Shown in pieces: positions 15,481 to 22,971 of a stretch of DNA of 43,045 nt. Under the pieces are notes generated by a model that was not told where the DNA came from, did no database searches, and was given only the letters and a program-made list of their open reading frames with translations. Both the position numbers and the translations under genes were made by a program. Positions within the stretch are counted from its first letter, which is position 1; each line of letters opens with the position of its first letter. The DNA is from Yinghuangia elevatio (lineage in GTDB: Bacteria > Actinomycetota > Actinomycetes > Streptomycetales > Streptomycetaceae): positions 1 to 43,045 of the forward strand of contig NZ_JBEZFP010000081.1 of the NCBI RefSeq assembly GCF_040649515.1, given 5' to 3'.

Positions 15481-16770
15481 TCACCGGGGGTCGTTGCGGA
15501 AGTGCTCGTCCGGCGGACCCGATGTGGGCCGTACCGGCGGCCACAGCTGCTCGTCCAGCGAAAGCCCCGGCGGAGTCTGCCCGGTCGGCATCTGCACCGG
15601 GGGCGAACCGGCGTCCAGCCGGCGTGTCCCGTTGCGGCCCTCGGGCCGGTTGCCGCGCGGGGGCGCGTAGTTGGCCCAGCGCTCCGGGAACTCCGCGGGC
15701 GGCTCGCCGTCGTCCGCGCCCGGATCGGGGGCGATCAGGTCCACGGTGTCGTCGTTGGCGGACGGGTCCCAGTCCTCCGGCAGACCGCGGTGCCGACCGG
15801 CCCGGCGTACGGTCGCCATCGCGCTGGCGATCTCCGCCGCCGCGCGCTCCTTCTCCGCCTCGGCACGCGCCTGCGCGGTCTCGTGGCTCGGCCAGACCTG
15901 GTCGATCGCGGCGTTCATGGCGGCGCCGATGAGGATCGCCATCGCCGCGAAGTACATCCACACCAGGACCGCGACGGGTGCGGCGAGCGAGCCGTAGACG
16001 CTGGGTCCGTCGACCGTGGTCGCCAGGTACACGCGCAGCAGGAAGCTGCCGAGGATGCACAGCAGCAGGGCGACGAGCGCACCCGGGATGTCCTCGCGCC
16101 ACGGGGTCCGGACCGGGACGGACACGTGGTAGAGCGTGGTGAGGAAGCAGACCGACAGGATGACGAGCACCGGCCAGTACAGGATGTGGACCGTGCCCGC
16201 GAAGTGCGGGAACGCCTTGACCACCAGCTCCGGCCCGGCCAGCAGCAGCGGGATCAGGAACATGCCGAGCACCAGGCCGACGACGTACAGGCTGAAGGAC
16301 AGCAGGCGGGTCTTGACGATGCCGCGCTTGCCGGACAGGCCGTACATGATCGTGATCGTGTCGACGTACACGTTGAGCGCGCGCGAGCCGGACCACAGGG
16401 CGATGACGAAGCCGACCGAGATGATGTCCGCGCGGCCCGACGAGAAGACGTCGTTGACGAGCGGGACGACGACTTGGTCGACGCTCTTCTGCGACAGCAC
16501 GCTGCCGCTGCCGTCGATGATGTCCTCTTTGAGGCCGTCGATGGTGTCCTGGCCGATGGCGCCCTGCAGGTAGCCGATGGTCCCGGCGAGGCCGAGCAGC
16601 AGCGGGGGCAGCGACAGCAGCATGAAGAAGCCGGCCTCCGCGGCCAGGCCGGTGACCCGGTTCTCGTAACACGAGATGAACGTCTCGCGGACTATCCGCC
16701 AGAGTGCGCTCCGCAACCGGATGCGGCCGGGACCGCGGACCGGCGACCGTTCTTTCTTGTCCGCTGCCAC
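15481..16770 (-). CDS. YihY/BrkB-family membrane protein
   Basis: A 429-aa protein with a YihY/BrkB domain: ENRVTGLAAEAGFFMLLSLP at the first helix, WSGSRALNVYVDTI, and about six membrane helices up to WMYFAAMAILIGAAMNA. A cytoplasmic charged and Pro-rich tail of about 110 aa follows. Family function is unclear; older names such as ribonuclease BN or virulence factor are misassignments. I chose GTG 16770: TACTTT ends seven bases before it and no ribosome binding site exists, so a leaderless mRNA is likely. The -10 element is shared with the divergent acyl-CoA dehydrogenase gene. Confidence 0.88.
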   Translation of the reverse strand: MAADKKERSPVRGPGRIRLRSALWRIVRETFISCYENRVTGLAAEAGFFMLLSLPPLLLGLAGTIGYLQGAIGQDTIDGLKEDIIDGSGSVLSQKSVDQVVVPLVNDVFSSGRADIISVGFVIALWSGSRALNVYVDTITIMYGLSGKRGIVKTRLLSFSLYVVGLVLGMFLIPLLLAGPELVVKAFPHFAGTVHILYWPVLVILSVCFLTTLYHVSVPVRTPWREDIPGALVALLLCILGSFLLRVYLATTVDGPSVYGSLAAPVAVLVWMYFAAMAILIGAAMNAAIDQVWPSHETAQARAEAEKERAAAEIASAMATVRRAGRHRGLPEDWDPSANDDTVDLIAPDPGADDGEPPAEFPERWANYAPPRGNRPEGRNGTRRLDAGSPPVQMPTGQTPPGLSLDEQLWPPVRPTSGPPDEHFRNDPR

Positions 16771-16775
16771 GGTTC

Positions 16776-16782
16776 TAAAGTA
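16776..16782. promoter_or_regulatory. Overlapping divergent -10 elements
   Basis: TAAAGT on the plus strand (16776-16781) lies seven bases before ATG 16789. On the minus strand TACTTT (16782-16777) lies six bases before GTG 16770. Both spacings fit leaderless transcription, and the two hexamers overlap by five base pairs, so the two promoters should compete for RNA polymerase. Confidence 0.5.
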
Positions 16783-16788
16783 TCGGGA

Positions 16789-18432
16789 ATGGGCCGTCCT
16801 ACCCACGTGGTCGCCAACCAGCCGCCCCCGCTGACCGGATATGACGTCTTCGGTTCGGATCGGGTACTGGTCGAGGCCGTACGCAGGCATGCACCGTCCG
16901 CCGATGTGGAACGCCTGCACGATTTGGGCGTTCTCGCAGGATCAGAGACCGCGCAGGAGTGGGGCCGGCAGGCCAACACGGTCACTCCCGTGCTGCACAC
17001 CCACGACCGCTACGGGAACCGGGTCGACGAGGTGGAGTTCCACCCGGCCTGGCACTCGCTGATGCGCACCGCCGTCGGTTTCGGGCTGGCCGGCACCGCG
17101 TGGTCCGACCCCGGACCGGAGGCCCACGTGTGGCGGGCCGCCGGCTTCATGACGTGGAGCCAGGCGGAGGGCGGCCACGGCTGCCCGGTGTCGATGACGT
17201 ACGCCGCCGTCCCGGCGCTGCGCACCGACCCCGCGCTGGCCGCCGAATGGGAGCCGCGCCTCACCTCGACCGTGTACGGGGACCAGCTCCTGCTGCCGCC
17301 CGGCACCAAGCCGGGCTGCCTGGCCGGCATGGGCATGACCGAGAAGCAGGGCGGGACCGACGTCCGGGCCAACACCACCGAGGCGGTGCCGCTGGCCGCC
17401 GAGGGCGAGTACGAGCTGACCGGGCACAAGTGGTTCTGCTCGGCGCCGATGTGCGACGTGTTCCTGGTGCTCGCGCAGGCTCCCGGCGGGCTGACGTGCT
17501 TCCTGGTGCCGCGCGTCCTGCCGGACGGCACCCGCAACGTGTTCCTGCTCCAGCGGCTCAAGGACAAGCTCGGCAACCGCTCGAACGCCTCGTCCGAGGT
17601 GGAGTTCGAGCGCACCTGGGCGCGGCGGCTGGGCGACGAGGGCCGCGGCGTGCGCACGATCATCGACATGGTCGCGGCGACGCGGCTGGACTGCACGATC
17701 GGCTCGGCGGCGCTGATGCGGCGCGCGGTCGCGGAGGCGACGCACCACGCCGCGTACCGGCACGTGGGCGGCCGGGCGCTGATCGACCAGCCGCTGATGA
17801 CGAACGTGCTGGCCGACCTGGCGGTGGAGTCCGAGGCGACGACGCTGATGGCGATGCGGCTCGCGGCGGCGTACCGCGCGGAGGACGCGCAGCAGCAGGC
17901 GCTGTTCCGCATCGCGGTCGCGGTGTCCAAGTACTGGACGACCAAGCGCGGCATCGCGGTGGCGGCCGAGGCCATGGAGTGCCTGGGCGGCAACGGCTAT
18001 GTCGAGGAAAGCGGCATGCCGCGCATATATAAGGAAGCGCCCGTCAACGCGATCTGGGAGGGCTCCGGGAACGTCCAGGCGCTGGACGTGCTGCGGGCAC
18101 TGCGCCGGGCGCCCGAGTGCCTGGACGCCTTCCTGCGCGAGGTGGGCGAGGCGCGCGGCGCGGACCACCGGTTCGACGCGGCGGTCAAGGACTCCCTGGT
18201 CGAGCTGTCGGACCTGGACGACATGGAGGTGCGGGCGCGGCGGCTGATCGAGCGCATGGCGCTGTTGTTCTCGGGGTCGTTGGTGCTGCGCTGGTCGCCG
18301 CCCGAGGTGGCCGACGCGTTCTGTGCGGGGCGGTTGGGCGGTGAGGGCGGTCTGATGTTCGGGACGCTGCCGCGCGGTGTCGAGGTGCGCCAGATCGTGG
18401 ACCGGGCCCGGCCGCACCCGGTCGGCGGCTGA
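16789..18432 (+). CDS. AidB-like acyl-CoA dehydrogenase
   Basis: A 547-aa flavoprotein close in size and motifs to E. coli AidB (541 aa): FMTWSQAEGGHGCPVSMTYA, GMGMTEKQGGTDVR (flavin site), GHKWFCSAPMCD, CLGGNGYVEESGMPRIYKEA, and NAIWEGSGNVQALDVLRAL, with the Glu base region of the family. AidB is a FAD protein linked to the response to alkylation damage; its physiological substrate is unsettled. The C-terminal extra helical domain typical of AidB is present. ATG 16789 is probably leaderless. An upstream open frame reaches back to 15322 but is antisense to BrkB and is not coding. Confidence 0.88.
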   Translation: MGRPTHVVANQPPPLTGYDVFGSDRVLVEAVRRHAPSADVERLHDLGVLAGSETAQEWGRQANTVTPVLHTHDRYGNRVDEVEFHPAWHSLMRTAVGFGLAGTAWSDPGPEAHVWRAAGFMTWSQAEGGHGCPVSMTYAAVPALRTDPALAAEWEPRLTSTVYGDQLLLPPGTKPGCLAGMGMTEKQGGTDVRANTTEAVPLAAEGEYELTGHKWFCSAPMCDVFLVLAQAPGGLTCFLVPRVLPDGTRNVFLLQRLKDKLGNRSNASSEVEFERTWARRLGDEGRGVRTIIDMVAATRLDCTIGSAALMRRAVAEATHHAAYRHVGGRALIDQPLMTNVLADLAVESEATTLMAMRLAAAYRAEDAQQQALFRIAVAVSKYWTTKRGIAVAAEAMECLGGNGYVEESGMPRIYKEAPVNAIWEGSGNVQALDVLRALRRAPECLDAFLREVGEARGADHRFDAAVKDSLVELSDLDDMEVRARRLIERMALLFSGSLVLRWSPPEVADAFCAGRLGGEGGLMFGTLPRGVEVRQIVDRARPHPVGG

Positions 18433-18462
18433 CCCGGAAGGCCGGCCGGTTCCCGCGCGGCG

Positions 18463-18978
18463 TCAGCGTGCCGGGACGATGACGCCGGTCAGACGGCTGA
18501 TCACGCGGGCCGCGGTGAGCAGGTCCGCGGCGGGCAGGTCGGCGACGGTGGCTTCCCAGTGCTTGCGGAAGCCGGTGTCGAGTTCGTCGAGGGCGCGCAG
18601 TCCGGCGGGGGTGAGGCGGGCGACGGTCCCGCCCCGCCCGCGCCCGGGGCGCACGCCCTCGACCAGGCCCTCGCGCCCGAGGGCCTCCAGGAGTCCGCTG
18701 ACGTGGGCGAGCGGCATGCCGACCACGCTCGCCAGGGTCGCGGGGTCCAGGTCCAGTTCGTCGGCCAGCGTGACGAGGATGCGGTGCCGCTGCACCTGCG
18801 GCGAGTCAGATCCGGCGGTACGCGCGAGGCGGTCGGCGCGGACCGCGGACAGGAAGCCGTTCAGGGCGTACCGCAGGGTCTCGACCGAGGTCTCGCGGTG
18901 GTCGCGCTCGTCGCCGCGCGCACTGTCATCGCGGTCGTCATGTCGACATTCAGGCCGGTCGAGCAGGTCTCCGGACAC
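18463..18978 (-). CDS. MarR-family regulator
   Basis: A 171-aa protein with a winged-helix MarR domain: LRYALNGFLSAVRADRLAR (dimer helix), HRILVTLADE, LASVVGMPLAHVSGLLEALG (recognition region), and the wing GRGRGGTVARLTPAG. GTG 18978 has AAGGAG nine bases upstream; the longer frame to 19068 lacks such a site. It lies divergent to the sulfur assimilation operon about 400 bp away, so a regulatory link is possible, but the convergent neighbour aidB-like gene is an equal candidate. Ligand unknown. Confidence 0.82.
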   Translation of the reverse strand: MSGDLLDRPECRHDDRDDSARGDERDHRETSVETLRYALNGFLSAVRADRLARTAGSDSPQVQRHRILVTLADELDLDPATLASVVGMPLAHVSGLLEALGREGLVEGVRPGRGRGGTVARLTPAGLRALDELDTGFRKHWEATVADLPAADLLTAARVISRLTGVIVPAR

Positions 18979-19070
18979 GTCAATCAGCTCCTTAGCGCCT
19001 CCGGTACCGTAACCAAACACTCCGCATTGGCAACTCCGGGCACCTGTCAATCGTGGCAAATCACCCATCG

Positions 19071-19106
19071 TCCCAAATAATGAGACTCACTGTCCATATT
19101 TTGGGA
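19071..19106. promoter_or_regulatory. Inverted repeat in the sulfur operon promoter region
   Basis: TCCCAAATAA (19071-19080) and TATTTTGGGA (19097-19106) are complementary at eight of ten positions, centre-to-centre 26 bp. The right arm contains TATTTT, a possible -10. The site is in an unusually AT-rich patch about 60 bp before the leader peptide, as expected for an operator of the sir-cys operon or the divergent marR gene. Confidence 0.4.
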
Positions 19107-19166
19107 TGAGCGCTCGAATCGCGGACGAAGATGGACGACATGACGACTCCATGCCAACCTTTCCGC

Positions 19167-19250
19167 ATGTCTCGCGCCGGAATCGCCCTCGTTGGTCGAC
19201 TGCATGTCGACCTCGGACGCATGTCCAGCGCGTTCTGTATGCCGGTCTGA
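19167..19250 (+). CDS. Leader peptide upstream of sirA
   Basis: A 27-aa ORF with MSRAGIALV, then RLHVDLGRMSSAFC near the end. It matches the pattern I know from Streptomyces short 'putative leader peptides' found before sulfur genes (RxHVDLxRxxSAxC). The frame also extends upstream to ATG 19131 (12 more codons), so the exact start is uncertain. A perfect 7-bp hairpin (GGTCGAC 19194-19200, GTCGACC 19206-19212) lies inside the HVDL codons, and a second (CGCCGC/GCGGCG, 19334-19347) lies shortly before the sirA ribosome binding site. I infer translation-dependent, probably cysteine-responsive control of the operon; the single Cys codon makes this weaker than for the poly-Cys leader at 30927. Confidence 0.65.
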   Translation: MSRAGIALVGRLHVDLGRMSSAFCMPV

Positions 19251-19380
19251 CGACCACCGCCCGCTCCACTCACTGCCGGGCGCGGTCGTACCGGCAGCCT
19301 GCGTCCATGCGCCGAAACGGTGCGGAGCGGGACCGCCGCGTGCGGCGCGCGTCCACCTGACACCCCGTCAAAGGACGCTG

Positions 19381-21066
19381 ATGGCCACCTCCTCCTCGGC
19401 CGCCGGACCCCGCAAGACCTCCCGCCATCGCGGCGAGGGCCAGTGGGCGCTCGGCCACCGCGAGCCGCTCAACGCAAATGAGCAGTTCAAGAAGGACGAC
19501 GACGGTCTGAACGTCCGCGCCCGGATCGAGAACGTCTACGCGCACCGCGGCTTCGACTCCATCGACGGCAGCGACCTGCGCGGCCGCATGCGCTGGTGGG
19601 GCCTGTACACGCAGCGCAAGCCCGGGATCGACGGCGGCAAGACCGGTGTGCTGGAGCCGCACGAGCTCGACGACGAGTACTTCATGCTGCGCGTGCGCAT
19701 CGACGGCGGGCGCCTCAGCCTCGCCCAACTGCGCGCGGTCGCCGAGGTCTCCGAGCGCTACGCCCGGGGCACCGCCGACATCACCGACCGGCAGAACGTC
19801 CAGTACCACTGGATCCGCATCGAGGACGTCCCGGCGATCTGGAACATCCTCGAAGGCGTCGGCCTGTCGACCACCGAGGCGTGCGGCGACACCCCGCGCG
19901 TCGTCCTCGGCTCCCCGGTCGCCGGCATCTCCGAGGAGGAGATCATCGACGGCACGTGGGCCGTCGACGAGATCAACCGCCGCTACATCGGCAAGCCCGA
20001 GTACTCCAACCTGCCGCGCAAGTTCAAGTCGGCGATCTCCGGCTCGCCGCTGCTGGACGTGGCGCACGAGATCAACGACATCTCGTTCGTGGGCGTCGAA
20101 CACCCCGAGCACGGCCCGGGCTTCGACCTGTGGGTCGGCGGCGGGCTCTCGACGAACCCCAAGCTCGCGGTACGCCTCGGCACCTGGGTGCCGCTGGAGG
20201 AGGTCCCGGACGTCTGGGAAGGCGTCATCGGCATCTTCCGCGACTACGGCTACCGCCGCCTGCGCAACCGCGCGCGTCTGAAGTTCCTGGTCGCCGACTG
20301 GGGGCCGGAGAAGTTCCGCCAGGTCCTCGAGGACGAGTACCTCGAGCGCAAGCTGGTCGACGGCCCCGCGCCCGCCCAGCCCAGCGGCGTGTGGCGCGAC
20401 CACGTCGGTGTGCACCGCCAGACCGACGGCAACTTCTACGTCGGCTTCGCCCCGCGCGTCGGCCGCGTCGACGGCGCCACGCTCGGCAAGATCGCCGACC
20501 TGGCCGAGGCGCACGGCTCGGACCGGGTACGCACCACCGTCGAGCAGAAGATGCTCGTCCTCGACGTCGCCGAGGACAAGGTCGCCTCGCTCGTCGACGG
20601 CCTGGAGGCCCTCGGCCTGCGCGTCAAGCCCAGCCCGTTCCGGCGCGGCACGATGGCCTGCACCGGCATCGAGTTCTGCAAGCTCGCGATCGTCGAGACC
20701 AAGGGCCGCGGCCAGACCCTCATCGAGGAACTGGAGCAGCGCCTCCCGGAGTTCGACCAGCCGCTCACCATCAACATCAACGGTTGCCCCAACGCCTGCG
20801 CGCGCATCCAGGTCGCCGACATCGGCCTCAAGGGCCAGTTGGTCCTGGACGACGACGGCAACCAGGTCGAGGGCTACCAGGTCCACCTTGGCGGCAGCCT
20901 CGGATTCGACCCCGGCTTCGGGCGCAAGGTCCGCGGCCTCAAGGTGACCGCGGCCGGACTGCCCGACTACGTCGAGCGCGTCGTCCGCAGGTTCGAGGAA
21001 CAGCGCACGGACGGCGAGCGTTTCGCCCAGTGGGCCGCGCGCGCCACGGAGGCGGATCTCTCGTGA
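19381..21066 (+). CDS. sirA: Sulfite reductase (ferredoxin-dependent)
   Basis: A 561-aa siroheme/4Fe-4S reductase starting at ATG 19381 after AAAGGAC. The cluster/siroheme cysteines are in ACTGIEFCKLA and NGCPNACAR (C-x5-C and C-x3-C). Tyr76 (GLYTQRK) and Cys168 (TEACGD) are 92 residues apart, as are Tyr69 and Cys161, the pair reported covalently linked beside the siroheme in M. tuberculosis SirA. That pair, with the cys genes downstream, supports sulfite rather than nitrite reductase. The reaction is six-electron reduction of sulfite to sulfide using ferredoxin. Its TGA overlaps the next GTG, so it heads a coupled operon. Confidence 0.95.
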   Translation: MATSSSAAGPRKTSRHRGEGQWALGHREPLNANEQFKKDDDGLNVRARIENVYAHRGFDSIDGSDLRGRMRWWGLYTQRKPGIDGGKTGVLEPHELDDEYFMLRVRIDGGRLSLAQLRAVAEVSERYARGTADITDRQNVQYHWIRIEDVPAIWNILEGVGLSTTEACGDTPRVVLGSPVAGISEEEIIDGTWAVDEINRRYIGKPEYSNLPRKFKSAISGSPLLDVAHEINDISFVGVEHPEHGPGFDLWVGGGLSTNPKLAVRLGTWVPLEEVPDVWEGVIGIFRDYGYRRLRNRARLKFLVADWGPEKFRQVLEDEYLERKLVDGPAPAQPSGVWRDHVGVHRQTDGNFYVGFAPRVGRVDGATLGKIADLAEAHGSDRVRTTVEQKMLVLDVAEDKVASLVDGLEALGLRVKPSPFRRGTMACTGIEFCKLAIVETKGRGQTLIEELEQRLPEFDQPLTININGCPNACARIQVADIGLKGQLVLDDDGNQVEGYQVHLGGSLGFDPGFGRKVRGLKVTAAGLPDYVERVVRRFEEQRTDGERFAQWAARATEADLS

Positions 21067-21284
21067 CGGAACGCGCGGCGCCCTTCTACTGCCCGTACTG
21101 CGGCGACGAGGATCTGCGGCCCCACGAAGAGGGCCACGGAGCCTGGCTCTGCGGGGCGTGCCGCCGCGCGTTCACCCTGAAGTACCTCGGCCTGGTCTTC
21201 CAGGAGGCCCCGGCCTCCGCGGCCGCACCCGCCGATGGCACCGCCGCCGGCCCGATACCGAATTCAGCGAAGGAGGGGCAGTGA
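21063..21284 (+). CDS. Small zinc-ribbon-like protein of the sulfur operon
   Basis: A 73-aa protein from GTG 21063, overlapping the sirA stop, and ending on the TGA that overlaps the cysH start. Cys pairs C10-x2-C13 (FYCPYCGDE) and C30-x2-C33 (WLCGACRRAF) suggest one zinc ribbon or a rubredoxin-like metal site. The Ala/Pro tail is probably disordered. Tight coupling between sirA and cysH implies a role in sulfite/APS reduction, perhaps electron transfer or assembly. S. coelicolor has an equivalent small gene at this position. Function not established. Confidence 0.85.
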   Translation: MTERAAPFYCPYCGDEDLRPHEEGHGAWLCGACRRAFTLKYLGLVFQEAPASAAAPADGTAAGPIPNSAKEGQ

Positions 21285-21979
21285 CCGCGACCCACACGGA
21301 CGAGGCGTTGGAGCAGCTCGCCCTGACCGCCGCACGCGAACTCGAGGACGCCACCGCCGAGGAGATCCTCGCCTGGGCCTCGGAGACCTTCGGTCCCCGC
21401 TGGTGCGTCACCTCGTCCATGGAGGACGCGGTCCTCGCCCACCTCGCCTCGCGCGTGCAGCCGGGCATCGACGTCGTCTTCCTGGACACCGGCTACCACT
21501 TCGTCGAGACGATCGGCACACGCGACGCGGTCGCCGCCGTCTACCCCGTCAACGTCATCACCCTGACGCCGCGCCAGACCGTCGCGGAGCAGGACGCCGA
21601 GTACGGTCCCAAGCTGCACGACCGCGACCCCGACCGGTGCTGCGCACTGCGCAAGGTCGCACCGCTGCAGACCAGCCTGGACGGTTACGACGCGTGGGCG
21701 ACCGGCCTGCGCCGCGACGACTCCCCGGAGCGCGCGGACACGCCGGTAGTCGGCTGGGACGCCAAGAAGCGCAAGGTCAAGATCTCCCCGATCGCGCGCT
21801 GGAACCAGGACCAGGTCGACGCGTACATCCTCGAACACGGCGTCCTCACCAACCCGTTGCTGATGGACGGGTACGCCTCGATCGGCTGCGAGCCCTGCAC
21901 GCGCCGCGTGGCACCCGGCGAGGACCCACGGGCGGGCCGCTGGGCCGGCCGCGCCAAGACCGAGTGCGGGATCCACTGA
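21281..21979 (+). CDS. cysH: APS reductase, 4Fe-4S type
   Basis: A 232-aa protein from GTG 21281 after AGGAGGGG. It has a PP-loop-like N-domain (VTSSMEDAVLAHL), the Cys pair C120-C121 (DRCCALRK), C203-x2-C206 (GCEPCTRR), and the C-terminal catalytic ECGIH with C229. The CC...CxxC set binds a 4Fe-4S cluster and marks APS-using enzymes, unlike cluster-free PAPS reductases. It reduces APS to sulfite and AMP with thioredoxin. This agrees with the absence of an APS kinase gene in the operon. The TGA overlaps an ATG that opens a 23-codon linker ORF. Confidence 0.93.
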   Translation: MTATHTDEALEQLALTAARELEDATAEEILAWASETFGPRWCVTSSMEDAVLAHLASRVQPGIDVVFLDTGYHFVETIGTRDAVAAVYPVNVITLTPRQTVAEQDAEYGPKLHDRDPDRCCALRKVAPLQTSLDGYDAWATGLRRDDSPERADTPVVGWDAKKRKVKISPIARWNQDQVDAYILEHGVLTNPLLMDGYASIGCEPCTRRVAPGEDPRAGRWAGRAKTECGIH

Positions 21980-22050
21980 TGCGCGGCCCCCGCACCGACC
22001 ACCCGACGACCTGCCCTAACCCCTGCTCCACCCCCTGGAGGCGGAAGTGA
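21979..22050 (+). CDS. 23-codon linker ORF at the cysC position
   Basis: The ATG at 21979 shares its A with the cysH TGA, and the TGA at 22048-22050 overlaps the GTG start of cysD. The peptide is 23 aa with two Cys (TTCPNPCSTPWRRK). An AGGCGGAAG-type site for cysD lies inside it. It could be a translational coupling device or debris left by loss of an APS kinase gene (cysC), which I recall between cysH and cysD in S. coelicolor. It may not make a functional peptide. Confidence 0.4.
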   Translation: MRGPRTDHPTTCPNPCSTPWRRK

Positions 22051-22970
22051 CAACCGCGGTCGAACTCTCCGCGCCCGGCGCGCTCAGCCACCTCGACGCC
22101 CTCGAAGCCGAGGCCGTGCACATCTTCCGCGAGGTCGCGGGCGAGTTCGAGCGGCCGGTGATCCTCTTCTCCGGCGGCAAGGACTCGATCGTCATGCTGC
22201 ACCTGGCCCGCAAGGCGTTCTGGCCGGCGCAGATCCCGTTCGCGCTGCTGCACGTCGACACGGGCCACAACTTCCCCGAGGTCATCGAGTACCGCGACCG
22301 CACGGTGGCCGAGCACGGGCTGCGCCTGTACGTGGGCCACGTCCAGGAGTTCATCGACAACGGCCGCCTCAGCGAGCGCCCCGACGGGACGCGCAACCCG
22401 CTGCAGACGGTGCCGCTGCTCGACGCGATCGAGAAGAACCGCTTCGACGCCGTCTTCGGCGGCGGACGCCGCGACGAGGAGAAGGCGCGCGCCAAGGAGC
22501 GGGTGTTCTCGCTGCGCGACGAGTTCGGCCAGTGGGACCCGCGCCGCCAGCGCCCCGAGCTGTGGAACCTCTACAACGGCCGGCACCGCGTCGGCGAGCA
22601 CGTCCGCGTCTTCCCGCTGTCCAACTGGACCGAGCTGGACGTGTGGCAGTACATCGAGCGCGAGGAGATCCCGCTCCCGGAGATCTACTTCTCCCACGAG
22701 CGCGACGTGTTCCTGCGCAACGGCATGTGGCTCGCCCCGGGCGAGTGGGGCGGCCCGAAGGACGGCGAGACGGTCGAGCGCCGCGTCGTGCGCTACCGCA
22801 CCGTCGGCGACATGAGCTGTACCGGAGCCGTGGACTCCCCGGCCGCCACGGTGGCCGAGGTGATCGCCGAGATCGCGGTGAGCCGACTGACCGAACGGGG
22901 TGCCACGCGCGCGGACGACAAGCTGTCCGAGGCCGCGATGGAAGACCGCAAGCGCGAGGGATATTTCTAA
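22047..22970 (+). CDS. cysD: Sulfate adenylyltransferase subunit 2
   Basis: A 307-aa ATP-sulfurylase catalytic subunit of the PP-loop superfamily, with SGGKDS at 42-47, LLHVDTGHNFPEV, FGGGRRDEEKARAKER and WTELDVWQYI. With CysN it converts sulfate and ATP to APS and pyrophosphate. GTG 22047 overlaps the linker ORF stop. A single base separates its TAA from the cysN ATG, so the two subunits are presumably made in step. Confidence 0.96.
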   Translation: MTTAVELSAPGALSHLDALEAEAVHIFREVAGEFERPVILFSGGKDSIVMLHLARKAFWPAQIPFALLHVDTGHNFPEVIEYRDRTVAEHGLRLYVGHVQEFIDNGRLSERPDGTRNPLQTVPLLDAIEKNRFDAVFGGGRRDEEKARAKERVFSLRDEFGQWDPRRQRPELWNLYNGRHRVGEHVRVFPLSNWTELDVWQYIEREEIPLPEIYFSHERDVFLRNGMWLAPGEWGGPKDGETVERRVVRYRTVGDMSCTGAVDSPAATVAEVIAEIAVSRLTERGATRADDKLSEAAMEDRKREGYF

Positions 22971-22971
22971 G

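Noticed and set aside
15322..16788. 489-codon extension upstream of the AidB-like protein
   Set aside because: Antisense to the BrkB gene and without protein-like features; ATG 16789 matches the AidB length.
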